This document shows, one piece after another, positions 1 through 6,012 of a DNA stretch of 10,546 nt. The stretch is from Butyricicoccus sp. (GTDB lineage Bacteria; Bacillota; Clostridia; Oscillospirales; Butyricicoccaceae), in NCBI GenBank assembly GCA_031293105.1, contig JAUMSA010000164.1, forward strand, positions 1 to 10,546, in the 5' to 3' direction. Made by a program: the position numbers and the translations under genes. The notes under the pieces were generated by a model. The model saw only the letters and a list, made by a program, of their open reading frames with translations, did no database searches and was not told where the DNA came from. Each line of letters starts with the position of its first letter. The first letter of the stretch is position 1.

Positions 1-28
1 GAATTATATCAAGCATAGAACTAAAAAC

Positions 29-55
29 AAGTACGCACATCAAAGTGATATACTT
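29..55 (+). promoter_or_regulatory. Candidate extended -10 promoter and operator for the HxlR-type gene
   Basis: An extended -10 element, TG-A-TATACT, lies at 46-54, about 20 bases before the chosen start codon; no good -35 is seen. The arms AAGTA (29-33) and TACTT (51-55) form an interrupted inverted repeat that overlaps the -10, with a weaker CAC/GTG pair inside that is one base off register. HxlR/DUF24 dimers usually bind such dyads, so autoregulation is a reasonable inference. The site is short and imperfect, so confidence is low. Confidence 0.35.
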
Positions 56-74
56 ACTTATAGGAGAGTGTAAG

Positions 75-410
75 ATGGCACTGGATTGTATAGCAAATGC
101 AAAGCTGGAGGATACCGGCTTCAACTACACAATGTCTCTGATTCAGGGGAAATATAAGATTTTCATTCTTTATGCCCTGATGGAATTTGAGGTTGTTCGT
201 TTTAATGAACTGAAAAAATATATTGGTACAATCTCATTTAAGACCTTGAGCGTCACTTTGAAGGAACTGGAAAGTGACAATCTTGTCCACCGGGAGGAAT
301 ATCCGCAGATACCGCCGAAGGTCGAATACAGTTTGACAGAACGGGGCAAAAGCCTGATACCGATATTGGACAGCCTCTGCGAATGGGGAGATAAGAACAG
401 GATAGAGTAA
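75..410 (+). CDS. HxlR/DUF24-family winged-helix transcriptional regulator
   Basis: A 111-residue protein of typical HxlR length. The winged-helix core runs from about residue 18 to 95: a helix with GKYKIFILYAL (25-35), a helix-turn-helix around FNELKKYIGTISFKTLSVTLKEL (43-65, split here by position only), and a wing ending in the family hallmark YSLTERGKSL (85-94). A cysteine at residue 5 sits where YodB- and HypR-type members carry their redox-sensing Cys; redox sensing is an inference, not shown. I chose the ATG at 75 because AGGAGAG (62-68) is correctly spaced before it; an ATG at 45 in the same frame would add ten residues and has no such site. It is convergent with the phosphotransferase gene and shares its terminator, so the two are not one operon. 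A more likely regulated partner would be off the left edge. AT-rich compared with the cas genes. Confidence 0.85.
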   Translation: MALDCIANAKLEDTGFNYTMSLIQGKYKIFILYALMEFEVVRFNELKKYIGTISFKTLSVTLKELESDNLVHREEYPQIPPKVEYSLTERGKSLIPILDSLCEWGDKNRIE

Positions 411-472
411 GAAGTATTTTCTCTGAGAATGTAAAAATCCAGTTTGACACCAATGCTCAGAAAATGCAAAAT

Positions 473-519
473 CGCTGCAACTCCCATCCTTAAAGGGGAT
501 GAAAATTGCAGCGGTTTTT
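473..519. terminator. Bidirectional rho-independent terminator
   Basis: CGCTGCAA (473-480) pairs perfectly with TTGCAGCG (506-513). A second inner stem, CATCC (485-489) with GGATG (497-501), lengthens it. On the plus strand the stem is followed by GTTTTT, which ends transcripts of the regulator gene. On the minus strand it is followed by ATTTTGCATTTT, which can end transcripts of the phosphotransferase gene (and of anything reading through it); the T-run overlaps that gene's stop codon. A further imperfect pair, 416-427 with 456-465, lies just to the left and may add a second hairpin. Confidence 0.8.
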
Positions 520-1418
520 CATCGGTAACTACCCCGCTGATACCAATTAGGAATTAGTGAACTGCCATGCCGGATCTGCTCCACCTCGCTGTCAAACATG
601 TGAAGAGTATCCTCCCGTTCTTCTTCCATATAGACACCAACCGTAAAGGCATAAAGCATTTCCGCAAGCATATAATAATTGTATATTGTCCAGAACTCTT
701 TCGGTACAGCATCTCCAAAATATTCATCCATCTGCCCCATAGCAAAGGGAATACTGTGCATGGCACTCACGCCCATCCCCGTTAAGACAAGGTATGGGTC
801 TGTCTCTCCGCACATCTGAAAATCAATGGTGAAAAGCTCGCCATCAGGAGATATTACCATGTTGTCCGTTTGAAAATCCATGTGCATCAAAGCCGTAGGC
901 CGCTCACCAATGCAATCAATGTTGTCCTGTAAAAAAGAAAGAACCACATCGTCACCGTCAAAGGTATAGCCGCAGCTCTGATAAAGCTCAATGTAGCGGT
1001 TTACTTTCTGTTTATAACGCTTCGCCCATTCGCCGGATGCAGGCTGTACATCGATGGTTTCCATGCGCTTCAGGACTTCTGCCGCTTTGCGGCCATAGGC
1101 ATATTGCTCCGCTTCAGAAAGTCTGAAAAGGACTTCCCTTGCTTCCTCTCCCTCGCACCAGGTCAAAAGCTGATATACGCTCTTTCCGTCATTGCATACG
1201 CCAAAAGCCACGGGCAGGGACATTTTAATACCGGCCTGCGCCATTTTCTGCATCGCTGCAAACTCTTTCTGCTTCTTGCGGTATTCGCTCACATCGGAAA
1301 TGCGAAGCAGAAATTTTCCCCCTGCTATGTTCTCCGCATAGTACTTTTGGTCACCTGACCAGCCTTTATGTATTTTCTTCACATTTCCAAGTTGGTGGAG
1401 CTTCAAAACATCATCCAT
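519..1418 (-). CDS. APH-family (aminoglycoside phosphotransferase-like) kinase
   Basis: A 299-residue protein with the APH/choline-kinase fold signature (PF01636 type). Near the N-terminus, GWSGDQKY (about 19-26) fits the nucleotide loop and GGKFLLRIS (33-41) the ATP-binding strand. The catalytic loop is HMDFQTDN (residues 179-186; H179, D181, N186) and the metal-binding segment is TIDFQMCGETDPY, with D199. The usual loop is HGD; here it is HMD. The family moves phosphate from ATP or GTP to small hydroxylated substrates, sometimes aminoglycosides or macrolides, but many clostridial members have no proven resistance role, so the substrate is unknown. The start at 1418 has GGAG eight bases upstream; the in-frame alternative at 1472 has no ribosome site and overlaps the candidate -10. 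No terminator separates it from the cas remnants upstream. GC is lower than in the cas genes, which fits recent acquisition. Confidence 0.8.
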   Translation of the reverse strand: MDDVLKLHQLGNVKKIHKGWSGDQKYYAENIAGGKFLLRISDVSEYRKKQKEFAAMQKMAQAGIKMSLPVAFGVCNDGKSVYQLLTWCEGEEAREVLFRLSEAEQYAYGRKAAEVLKRMETIDVQPASGEWAKRYKQKVNRYIELYQSCGYTFDGDDVVLSFLQDNIDCIGERPTALMHMDFQTDNMVISPDGELFTIDFQMCGETDPYLVLTGMGVSAMHSIPFAMGQMDEYFGDAVPKEFWTIYNYYMLAEMLYAFTVGVYMEEEREDTLHMFDSEVEQIRHGSSLIPNWYQRGSYR

Positions 1419-1470
1419 TTTTCTTTCTCCAATCCCCAAAGCATTGCCAAGACCGGCGGCGAATATTGAC

Positions 1471-1499
1471 AATCTATTTTTGTTAGGCTGTCATTTCAA
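1471..1499 (-). promoter_or_regulatory. Candidate promoter of the APH-family gene
   Basis: On the minus strand TTGAAA (1494-1499) is followed after exactly 17 bases by TAGATT (1471-1476). The first matches the -35 consensus at 5 of 6 and the second the -10 at 4 of 6. Transcription would begin near 1464, leaving a leader of about 45 bases before the ATG at 1418 and excluding the start at 1472. The site overlaps the stop codon of the rlmD-like fragment. A small TGACA/TGTCA dyad (1467-1471, 1489-1493) brackets the spacer; its meaning is unknown. Confidence 0.4.
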
Positions 1500-1801
1500 A
1501 TCATCCCAAAATACTTCAACGCCTCCATAATCGCCTTTTCCTTTTCCGGCGGACATTTCGGCTGTCTGGCATTCTCCGACTTCGGTTTATTATAATTCTC
1601 CCGCTCAATAATCCCGCACTTCTGCTTAATTTGGGCGATATACAGAGAGGAAACCTTTAAACCTGTCTGTTGCAATATCCGTTCCTTGATCTGACCGTAT
1701 GTAGCGCCCTTCTGGAATCCCGACATATCCATATCCTCCAACGAGAACTCCACCCGAATCTTCTTTGAGTCGATTTCTCCCTTGGAAAGCAAGACAACCG
1801 T
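1496..1801 (-). pseudogene. Detached 3' end of an RlmD/RumA-like 23S rRNA (uracil-5-)-methyltransferase gene
   Basis: The last 101 codons of this reading frame, from TVVLLSKGEID to ALKYFGMI and a TGA stop, resemble the C-terminal tail found on many clostridial RlmD/RumA-type rRNA methyltransferases. Recognisable pieces are VETVV-like LLSK at the front, LKVSSLYIAQIKQK in the middle, and IIERENYNKPKSEN and CPPEKEKAI near the end. No SAM-binding motifs and no catalytic Cys region are present, so this is not an enzyme. The frame continues without a break into cas2 sequence on the upstream side (W-E then T-V-V at 1799-1807), making a chimera. 3' ends of rumA-type genes are known integration targets of conjugative elements in Firmicutes, so the fragment may be the part carried by such an element. 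The family call rests on remembered sequence style, not a search. Confidence 0.6.
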
Positions 1802-2028
1802 CTCCCAAGTAGTATTGTGTACACGGAAATCCATGCCCTGTTCATTGTTTGTCTGAAACACCATGGTTGCACGTCCTGTGTGCAGATTGCTGCACACAGG
1901 ACGTGCAATTCGTCGCGCACCCGGCTGCTCAAGTTCCCAACATAGACGCCGGTGTTGATCTCACAAAGCCATTTGGACAAATCTCCGCGCAGCTTCGGCG
2001 GACAGTCTGTCAGTGTAATTACGATCAT
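1802..2028 (-). pseudogene. cas2: Cas2 (type I-E), frameshifted and 3'-truncated
   Basis: Cas2 bridges two Cas1 dimers in the spacer-integration complex. The first 41 codons are clearly type I-E Cas2 (MIVITLTDCPPKLRG, then INTGVYVGNLSSRVRDEL). Reading then fails: the expected continuation, GRATMVFQTNNEQG and MDFRVHNTTWE, lies in the -1 frame at 1802-1897. The shift falls in 1898-1905, inside one arm of a 19-bp perfect hairpin (1867-1908). After TTWE the family normally continues with a segment like PVDFDG and a short tail; here it is replaced by the rlmD-like sequence. The unshifted frame instead gives an unrelated tail ending at 1657. The ATG at 2028 overlaps the cas1 TGA (ATGA) and has GGGAG seven bases upstream, so the gene was translationally coupled. 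Type I-E Cas2 is usually near 95-100 residues; no normal product is possible here. Confidence 0.85.
1867..1908. repeat. Perfect 19-bp inverted repeat (4-base loop) at the cas2 frameshift
   Basis: Positions 1867-1885 (TTGCACGTCCTGTGTGCAG) are the exact reverse complement of 1890-1908, with ATTG (1886-1889) as the loop. It begins exactly at cas2 codon 41. The arm at 1867-1885 encodes the conserved HTGRA segment of Cas2 and so looks ancestral; the opposite arm holds eight bases (1898-1905) where about nine, coding W-x-R, would be expected. There is no T-run after it on either strand, so it is not a standard terminator. In RNA it would form a very stable hairpin in the cas transcript. Confidence 0.95.
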
Positions 2029-2975
2029 ATGCGGTCTCCCGACTTTTTTCCATGGGAAATCCCATTGCGCAGCGCCTCTCGCTGATTGTTCCAGAGCTGG
2101 ACCGTGTCCTCCCCTGACGCACTGTTTTCTTCGCTGTCAGAAAGCAGCCATTTTATATCCCGAACCATTCTTTCCAGAATATGCTGCTGCACGAATGTAT
2201 CCCGAACCCGGCGCCGCGTGACGGCCGGCAAATCATCCGGCTGCTGTGCTGCTATCTCAAAGGCGATCGGTATCGTGGTCTCTGCTTTGTATAGATCTGC
2301 GATGTCATACACAAAGGAGTTTTCATGCCCGATGTGCACAAATCCCAACCCGGCCGAGCACCCCATCGCTGCAATCACAGCATGCGCCAATCCGTACAGG
2401 CAAGCATGTCCGGCCGAAAGCGCCTGATTGACCGCATCGCCCTCTGCAAACCGCTCCGGGTCATACATACGACCGTTCCATTCGACTCCCCATTCTTCCG
2501 CAGCCTGTCGATATGCCGACCGCACACGTGCCCCCTCACGTCCGCGCAGCTGCGAAAGCGTCAAATGCGAGATATCCTCATCCGGGAATCGCAGCTAATA
2601 CATTTTCCGCACAACTTCCAGATGCTGCTTTTGATTACTTGCCAGCGCAGCCTGCCGCATGAGCAGCCCAGCCCTATGTGTCAATGGCCGCCCACTTGCA
2701 TAATATCGCACGCCGTGTTCGCCGATCCAGATGATGCAGACACCTGCGTCACCAATCAATTCCATTGCCCGGTGGGTGACCGTAGTACCCGGCCCCAAGA
2801 GCAGTGCAGAAATTGCAGCTGCCGGAATCAATACGACACCCTCGTCATCTGTCACTTGGATGGAGCTATCCTGCCGATTGATCTGACAGCGTTCCAAATA
2901 AAGAAATGTCATCCGATCTCGGATCTGCGGCAGGGTCTGCAACCCCGGTTTCAGCATTCCATGCACCTTTTTCAT
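2025..2975 (-). pseudogene. cas1: Cas1 (type I-E) integrase, interrupted by an in-frame amber codon
   Basis: Cas1 is the DNA integrase that inserts new spacers. The frame has 316 codons before its TGA, close to the 305 residues of E. coli Cas1. The N-terminal beta domain (about 1-95) includes the family segment GEHGVRYYASG. At codon 127 (2595-2597) a TAG stands in the conserved stretch VVRKMY-stop-LRF, where E. coli has Glu (MFELRF). The frame then continues normally: LRGREGARVR with catalytic Glu147, GFVHIGH with His214, and VYDIAD with Asp224 and Asp227, matching E. coli E141, H208, D218 and D221. The 126-residue product made up to the stop has no catalytic residue, and no good restart follows. 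The start (2975) overlaps the cas6e TGA (ATGA), and its own TGA overlaps the cas2 ATG. The nonsense codon would also weaken coupling to cas2. Sequencing error or amber suppression are the alternatives. Confidence 0.9.
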
Positions 2976-3616
2976 AGGCTCATCTGCGCAGCGCGGATGA
3001 CAGTCAGCATACCCATGCCGTATGCCTTTCCTCTGCCGATGCCCTGTATCAATGCATGGCGAAATACCTCTGGATCGGTTACCTGCAGTGTCCCTTCGTA
3101 TGTCACGGACAGGAATGTAACACGATTTCCTATGTTTCCTTTGCGAAACGCATACCACTTTGTCTGCACAACGGAAAACCCATCCTCCGCAAGGCGAAAG
3201 CCGTGTTTTTCTGCCTGCCGCAGCAGCCATTCCTCCTGATAACGGGTGGAAATATGCGCATGAACCACACCTCGCTCTGTACCTGCCTTGCTTGCACAAC
3301 TTTTGGTCGGATTTGCGGTCAGTCGGAAGCCCCAAACGCTGCCAGCTTGGATGCACCCGAGTAGTGGGCTGTAATCCCGCGTTTCCCAGCTTTGTCCCGG
3401 CACACCGAATTGCTGTACCAACCGCTGTAAATCCGGCTTGGCCGGGCTGACCAGCAGGAGATACAGCTTTCCTTGCAGCGGATCGATTCGCCACAGGTTA
3501 CGCTCCCGTTCACCCGAGAAAGCCGATTCAACTGCGCCATGAATCAGATTGGGCATATCCAGCGCCCTTATCATGCTGCGGCGGCTGGTATCCAGTTCAA
3601 CTCTGCTCAGATACAC
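2972..3616 (-). CDS. cas6e: Cas6e (CasE) crRNA-processing endonuclease
   Basis: A 214-residue protein that cuts the CRISPR transcript at the base of each repeat hairpin and stays on the crRNA 3' end as the Cascade head. It opens with the family signature VYLSRVEL (initiated from GTG) and has NLIHGAVESAF, with His26 in the position of the catalytic histidine of type I-E Cas6. FRLTANPTK (about 97-105) follows, and near the C-terminus comes the glycine-rich RNA-binding loop GIGRGKAYGMGML. The GTG start at 3616 is supported by GGAGG six bases upstream and by matching the E. coli N-terminus (MYLSKV). It overlaps cas5e by 20 bases; its TGA overlaps the cas1 ATG. It looks intact, so any array elsewhere in the genome with a matching repeat could still be processed. 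Confidence 0.95.
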   Translation of the reverse strand: MYLSRVELDTSRRSMIRALDMPNLIHGAVESAFSGERERNLWRIDPLQGKLYLLLVSPAKPDLQRLVQQFGVPGQSWETRDYSPLLGCIQAGSVWGFRLTANPTKSCASKAGTERGVVHAHISTRYQEEWLLRQAEKHGFRLAEDGFSVVQTKWYAFRKGNIGNRVTFLSVTYEGTLQVTDPEVFRHALIQGIGRGKAYGMGMLTVIRAAQMSL

Positions 3617-4304
3617 TCTGCTCCTCCTCTCTCAACGCCGCCATCGCATCATGACCGGAAAATTGGTCTGTCTCTACCCAGCCGCACATGGTTTCATACC
3701 GATAGCCATATTCACGATGTGCAATGTCAAACGACAGCGGCCGGTCACGCAAGCGACGTATTGTGCCTTCCGTTTCGGCATTTTCCAGGATCAGTTTGAG
3801 CTTTGAATCCAGGTTCTTTCTGCGCCAGGGTGCCGCCTGCCAGGGTTCACATTGCAAGGTTTCCCGCAGGCCGGTCTTCCGCAAGCCCAATACCAACGGC
3901 AATGTCGGCGGGCAGGCGCGCCGCCCCAAAAACAAAGGAAATGCCGGTGCATATAGGGCAGCCTCGAGTATTTTCAGCAGATTCGTATCTTCGCTTTCAA
4001 GTCCAACCACAAACACCGCATCCGCTAAATAATGCCGTTTTGTGATGTATCCCGTCCCTTTGATCGGGTGCGCTGTATGATAATCGCGCAGCAATTCACC
4101 CGGCTGGTCGACCCGCACTCCCATGCGCAGGCACTCGAGCTGCTGCAGCGTCTGCGTATCATCCCGGCGGCAGCCCAGCGCCGCCATCAGCAGGCCAATC
4201 ACGCCGCTTTTGGTCGGCTCCCATTCGGTGCGTCGTATGTCGAATTTCGACTCCGTTCCCCATGCCTGCAATGGTCCGGCCAGGCGGAGTAGCAGCGTAC
4301 TCAT
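3597..4304 (-). CDS. cas5e: Cas5e (CasD), Cascade subunit binding the crRNA 5' handle
   Basis: A 235-residue RAMP protein. It caps the 5' handle of the crRNA at the foot of Cascade and contacts Cse1 and the last Cas7 subunit; in type I-E it is not the processing nuclease. The N-terminal ferredoxin-like strand LLLRLAGPLQAWG (4-16) and RRTEWEPTKSGVIGLLMAALG (24-44; positions only for the full motif) are hallmark Cas5 segments, and RPLSFDIAHREYGYR near residues 187-201 is also typical of CasD. The ATG at 4304 overlaps the cas7e TGA (ATGA) and has GGAGG six bases upstream. The 3' end overlaps cas6e by 20 bases. Length and motifs look normal. Confidence 0.95.
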   Translation of the reverse strand: MSTLLLRLAGPLQAWGTESKFDIRRTEWEPTKSGVIGLLMAALGCRRDDTQTLQQLECLRMGVRVDQPGELLRDYHTAHPIKGTGYITKRHYLADAVFVVGLESEDTNLLKILEAALYAPAFPLFLGRRACPPTLPLVLGLRKTGLRETLQCEPWQAAPWRRKNLDSKLKLILENAETEGTIRRLRDRPLSFDIAHREYGYRYETMCGWVETDQFSGHDAMAALREEEQSVSEQS

Positions 4305-5380
4305 GCCTGTCCTCCATCTGTCGTTTCACGGCGCAAGGTGCCGTTCAGCCAGTCCAGCATCTGCGGCAGCGAGCCAGTGTGTGCCAGTGGACTGAACAAA
4401 GTGCCTACTGCAAATGCCGCAGCCGGAGGGGCAGCAAACGTCTGATACATCTGCTCCGCATAATCGCACAACCGGGCGGCAGAACGTGTCACAAAGCCGT
4501 CCGCGCTCGCTGTAACCGCTTTCTCAAAAGCGCCTGACAGGTTGACCGGCTGGTCACGCCGCACAGTCACATAAACCGCATCCGGCAGCGTGCGGTTGGC
4601 AAAGGTATTCTGTTTGCCGGTCGGCATGGAGCAGATCAACGCCTCGGCAAAACCGCGCACGGCGTCGATCGCCTGTTCCCCGAGCGTCCGCTCAAGCTCC
4701 TGCACATTGATCGTTGCATACCGATACAGCGTCGAAGCGTTGAATTCTATCGTTCCAAGATGTCCTGCGCCGTTGGTATCTTCGGGCGAAAGGTCATCCA
4801 CTGCCGTAAAATAATCGAATTCAGTTTGTACCGCATGGGTCGAGATACTGTGTGCGATCTGTGCCGCTGCATCATAATTCAACGAAGGATCGCTCGCCAC
4901 CATACGACCAAACAGCGCGATATCGATGGAAGGCGCATCAAGCAGTGCTACTTGATAGGCTTTGTCTTCTTTTTCTTCAGCAAGCGCTAATGATGCCAGT
5001 GCGCCCGCCTGCTGCTCGCTCATAAAGAATAGAACATCGGTCTTTTTATCCTTACTATTAATCTTGATGCCAGCTTTCTTCAGCGCCTCTGCTGCCAATT
5101 TTTCTGCATCTTTTTCCGTAACCGCTGTGTTCTGCATTTGGATCGCATCGCAAACCATCTGCAGCACACGCTTGGTGCGCTTGCCCAGCGCACTTTCATC
5201 AAAAATCTCTCGAAACATCAGGCGCATTGCCCGTTTCCAAGCCTGAGAAGAAACGCGGGCGCGTACCGAGCCGCCATATACCGCGGTTTTCGGGCTACCG
5301 ATATCGTCACGGTTTACGCAGCTGGGCGGTACAGTCTGCAAAATATGAAAATCCACATACAGTCGGTTGTTCACAGCCAT
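4301..5380 (-). CDS. cas7e: Cas7e (CasC), Cascade backbone subunit
   Basis: A 359-residue RAMP protein, six copies of which normally line the crRNA spacer in Cascade. Conserved segments are SCVNRDD (20-26), the YGG and RARVSSQAWKRAMR stretch (35-53), DIALFGRM (153-160), TEFDYFTAVDDL (186-197), GAGHLGTIEFNAS (204-216) and PTGKQNTFANRTLP (253-266). Between about 90 and 142 it has a charged, Lys- and Glu-rich insertion that fits the variable finger/helical region. I chose the ATG at 5380 because AAGGAAG lies seven bases upstream; a TTG at 5386 would give a TTGA overlap with cse2 but sits too near the ribosome site. Its TGA overlaps the cas5e ATG. It looks intact. Confidence 0.95.
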   Translation of the reverse strand: MAVNNRLYVDFHILQTVPPSCVNRDDIGSPKTAVYGGSVRARVSSQAWKRAMRLMFREIFDESALGKRTKRVLQMVCDAIQMQNTAVTEKDAEKLAAEALKKAGIKINSKDKKTDVLFFMSEQQAGALASLALAEEKEDKAYQVALLDAPSIDIALFGRMVASDPSLNYDAAAQIAHSISTHAVQTEFDYFTAVDDLSPEDTNGAGHLGTIEFNASTLYRYATINVQELERTLGEQAIDAVRGFAEALICSMPTGKQNTFANRTLPDAVYVTVRRDQPVNLSGAFEKAVTASADGFVTRSAARLCDYAEQMYQTFAAPPAAAFAVGTLFSPLAHTGSLPQMLDWLNGTLRRETTDGGQA

Positions 5381-5382
5381 TT

Positions 5383-6012
5383 TCAATCTTCCTTCCCTTC
5401 ACTTGTGTTCGTGCTTTCTTGTTTTGTCAACGACTGGCGGTAAAAATCCCGTGCCCAGCACAGGCGGACGCCTGCGACTGCTTCCGGAAACTGATACTGG
5501 TACAAATCATGGGCCAAGGCAGCATAATCCAGCGGAATGCCTGCCGCACGCAGCAGCTGGACAATACCGCGCAGGTGTTGGGCTACGCCCTGTATCTGTG
5601 CTGCTGTCGCCATCTGCTGAAACCGGCGCAAGATACGTTTTTCCGCATCCTCATCGCCTGCCGGCACCAACAGGCGTACGGCCCGACCCAGCGTACACTC
5701 CGGGCAATGCATCGGACTGACAGCCGGGTCTTTCCCCTGTTGATGCACCGCAAACAGTGTCAGCGAAATATAGGCGGCCCATTCCGCCCGGCTGGGTACG
5801 CCGCGACTGTTCATCCACGCTTCCGGAAAATCCTCCAGCAGCACGCTCCACAGCGCAGGCAGTTCACCCAGCTCCTTTCCTGCGCCGCGGCGCAGGTTTG
5901 CCAGCAAAGCTTTCTGCGGACCGGGCGCAGACATCGAGAGAATACGGCTGATACGGCGGTTTACATAGCTCGCGAGCTGGTTTGCGCCTCCGGTTGCGAT
6001 GGGCTGCGTCAT
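5383..6012 (-). CDS. cse2: Cse2 (CasB), Cascade small subunit
   Basis: A 209-residue, helix-rich protein. Cse2 dimers form the belly of Cascade and steady the displaced non-target DNA strand. The conserved block ALLANLRRGAGKELGELPALW (35-55; read as two pieces, ALLANLRRGAG and GELPALW) is the family signature, and AAYISLTLFAVHQQG (about 79-93) is the following helix. The family in E. coli is about 160 residues; this longer form is common in Gram-positive bacteria. The ATG at 6012 overlaps the cse1 TGA (ATGA). Its own TGA ends two bases before the cas7e ATG. Nothing suggests damage. Confidence 0.92.
   Translation of the reverse strand: MTQPIATGGANQLASYVNRRISRILSMSAPGPQKALLANLRRGAGKELGELPALWSVLLEDFPEAWMNSRGVPSRAEWAAYISLTLFAVHQQGKDPAVSPMHCPECTLGRAVRLLVPAGDEDAEKRILRRFQQMATAAQIQGVAQHLRGIVQLLRAAGIPLDYAALAHDLYQYQFPEAVAGVRLCWARDFYRQSLTKQESTNTSEGKED

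Noticed and set aside
1419..1472. Upstream start at 1472 for the phosphotransferase gene
   Set aside because: The extra 18 residues are not APH-like, no ribosome site precedes them, and they overlap the candidate -10 box.
1867..1908. The 19-bp hairpin as a transcription terminator
   Set aside because: Neither side is followed by a run of T; it lies within coding sequence.
1867..1960. Programmed -1 ribosomal frameshifting in cas2, stimulated by the hairpin
   Set aside because: The two frames do overlap (about 1897-1960), but there is no slippery heptamer there. Frameshifting would also have to occur before the hairpin and would leave out the conserved W-x-R segment, and the product would still end in a foreign tail.
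2325..3239. Long plus-strand reading frame (304 codons) opposite cas1 and cas6e
   Set aside because: It has no ribosome site and no recognisable domain; the opposite strand encodes clear Cas1 and Cas6e.
2976..3494. Extension of the cas1 frame upstream to 3494
   Set aside because: This part lies out of frame within cas6e and reads as low-quality sequence; the ATG at 2975 matches Cas1 family length and overlaps the cas6e stop.
5381..5386. TTG start for cas7e giving a TTGA overlap with cse2
   Set aside because: The ribosome site AAGGAAG is almost adjacent to the TTG but seven bases from the ATG at 5380.
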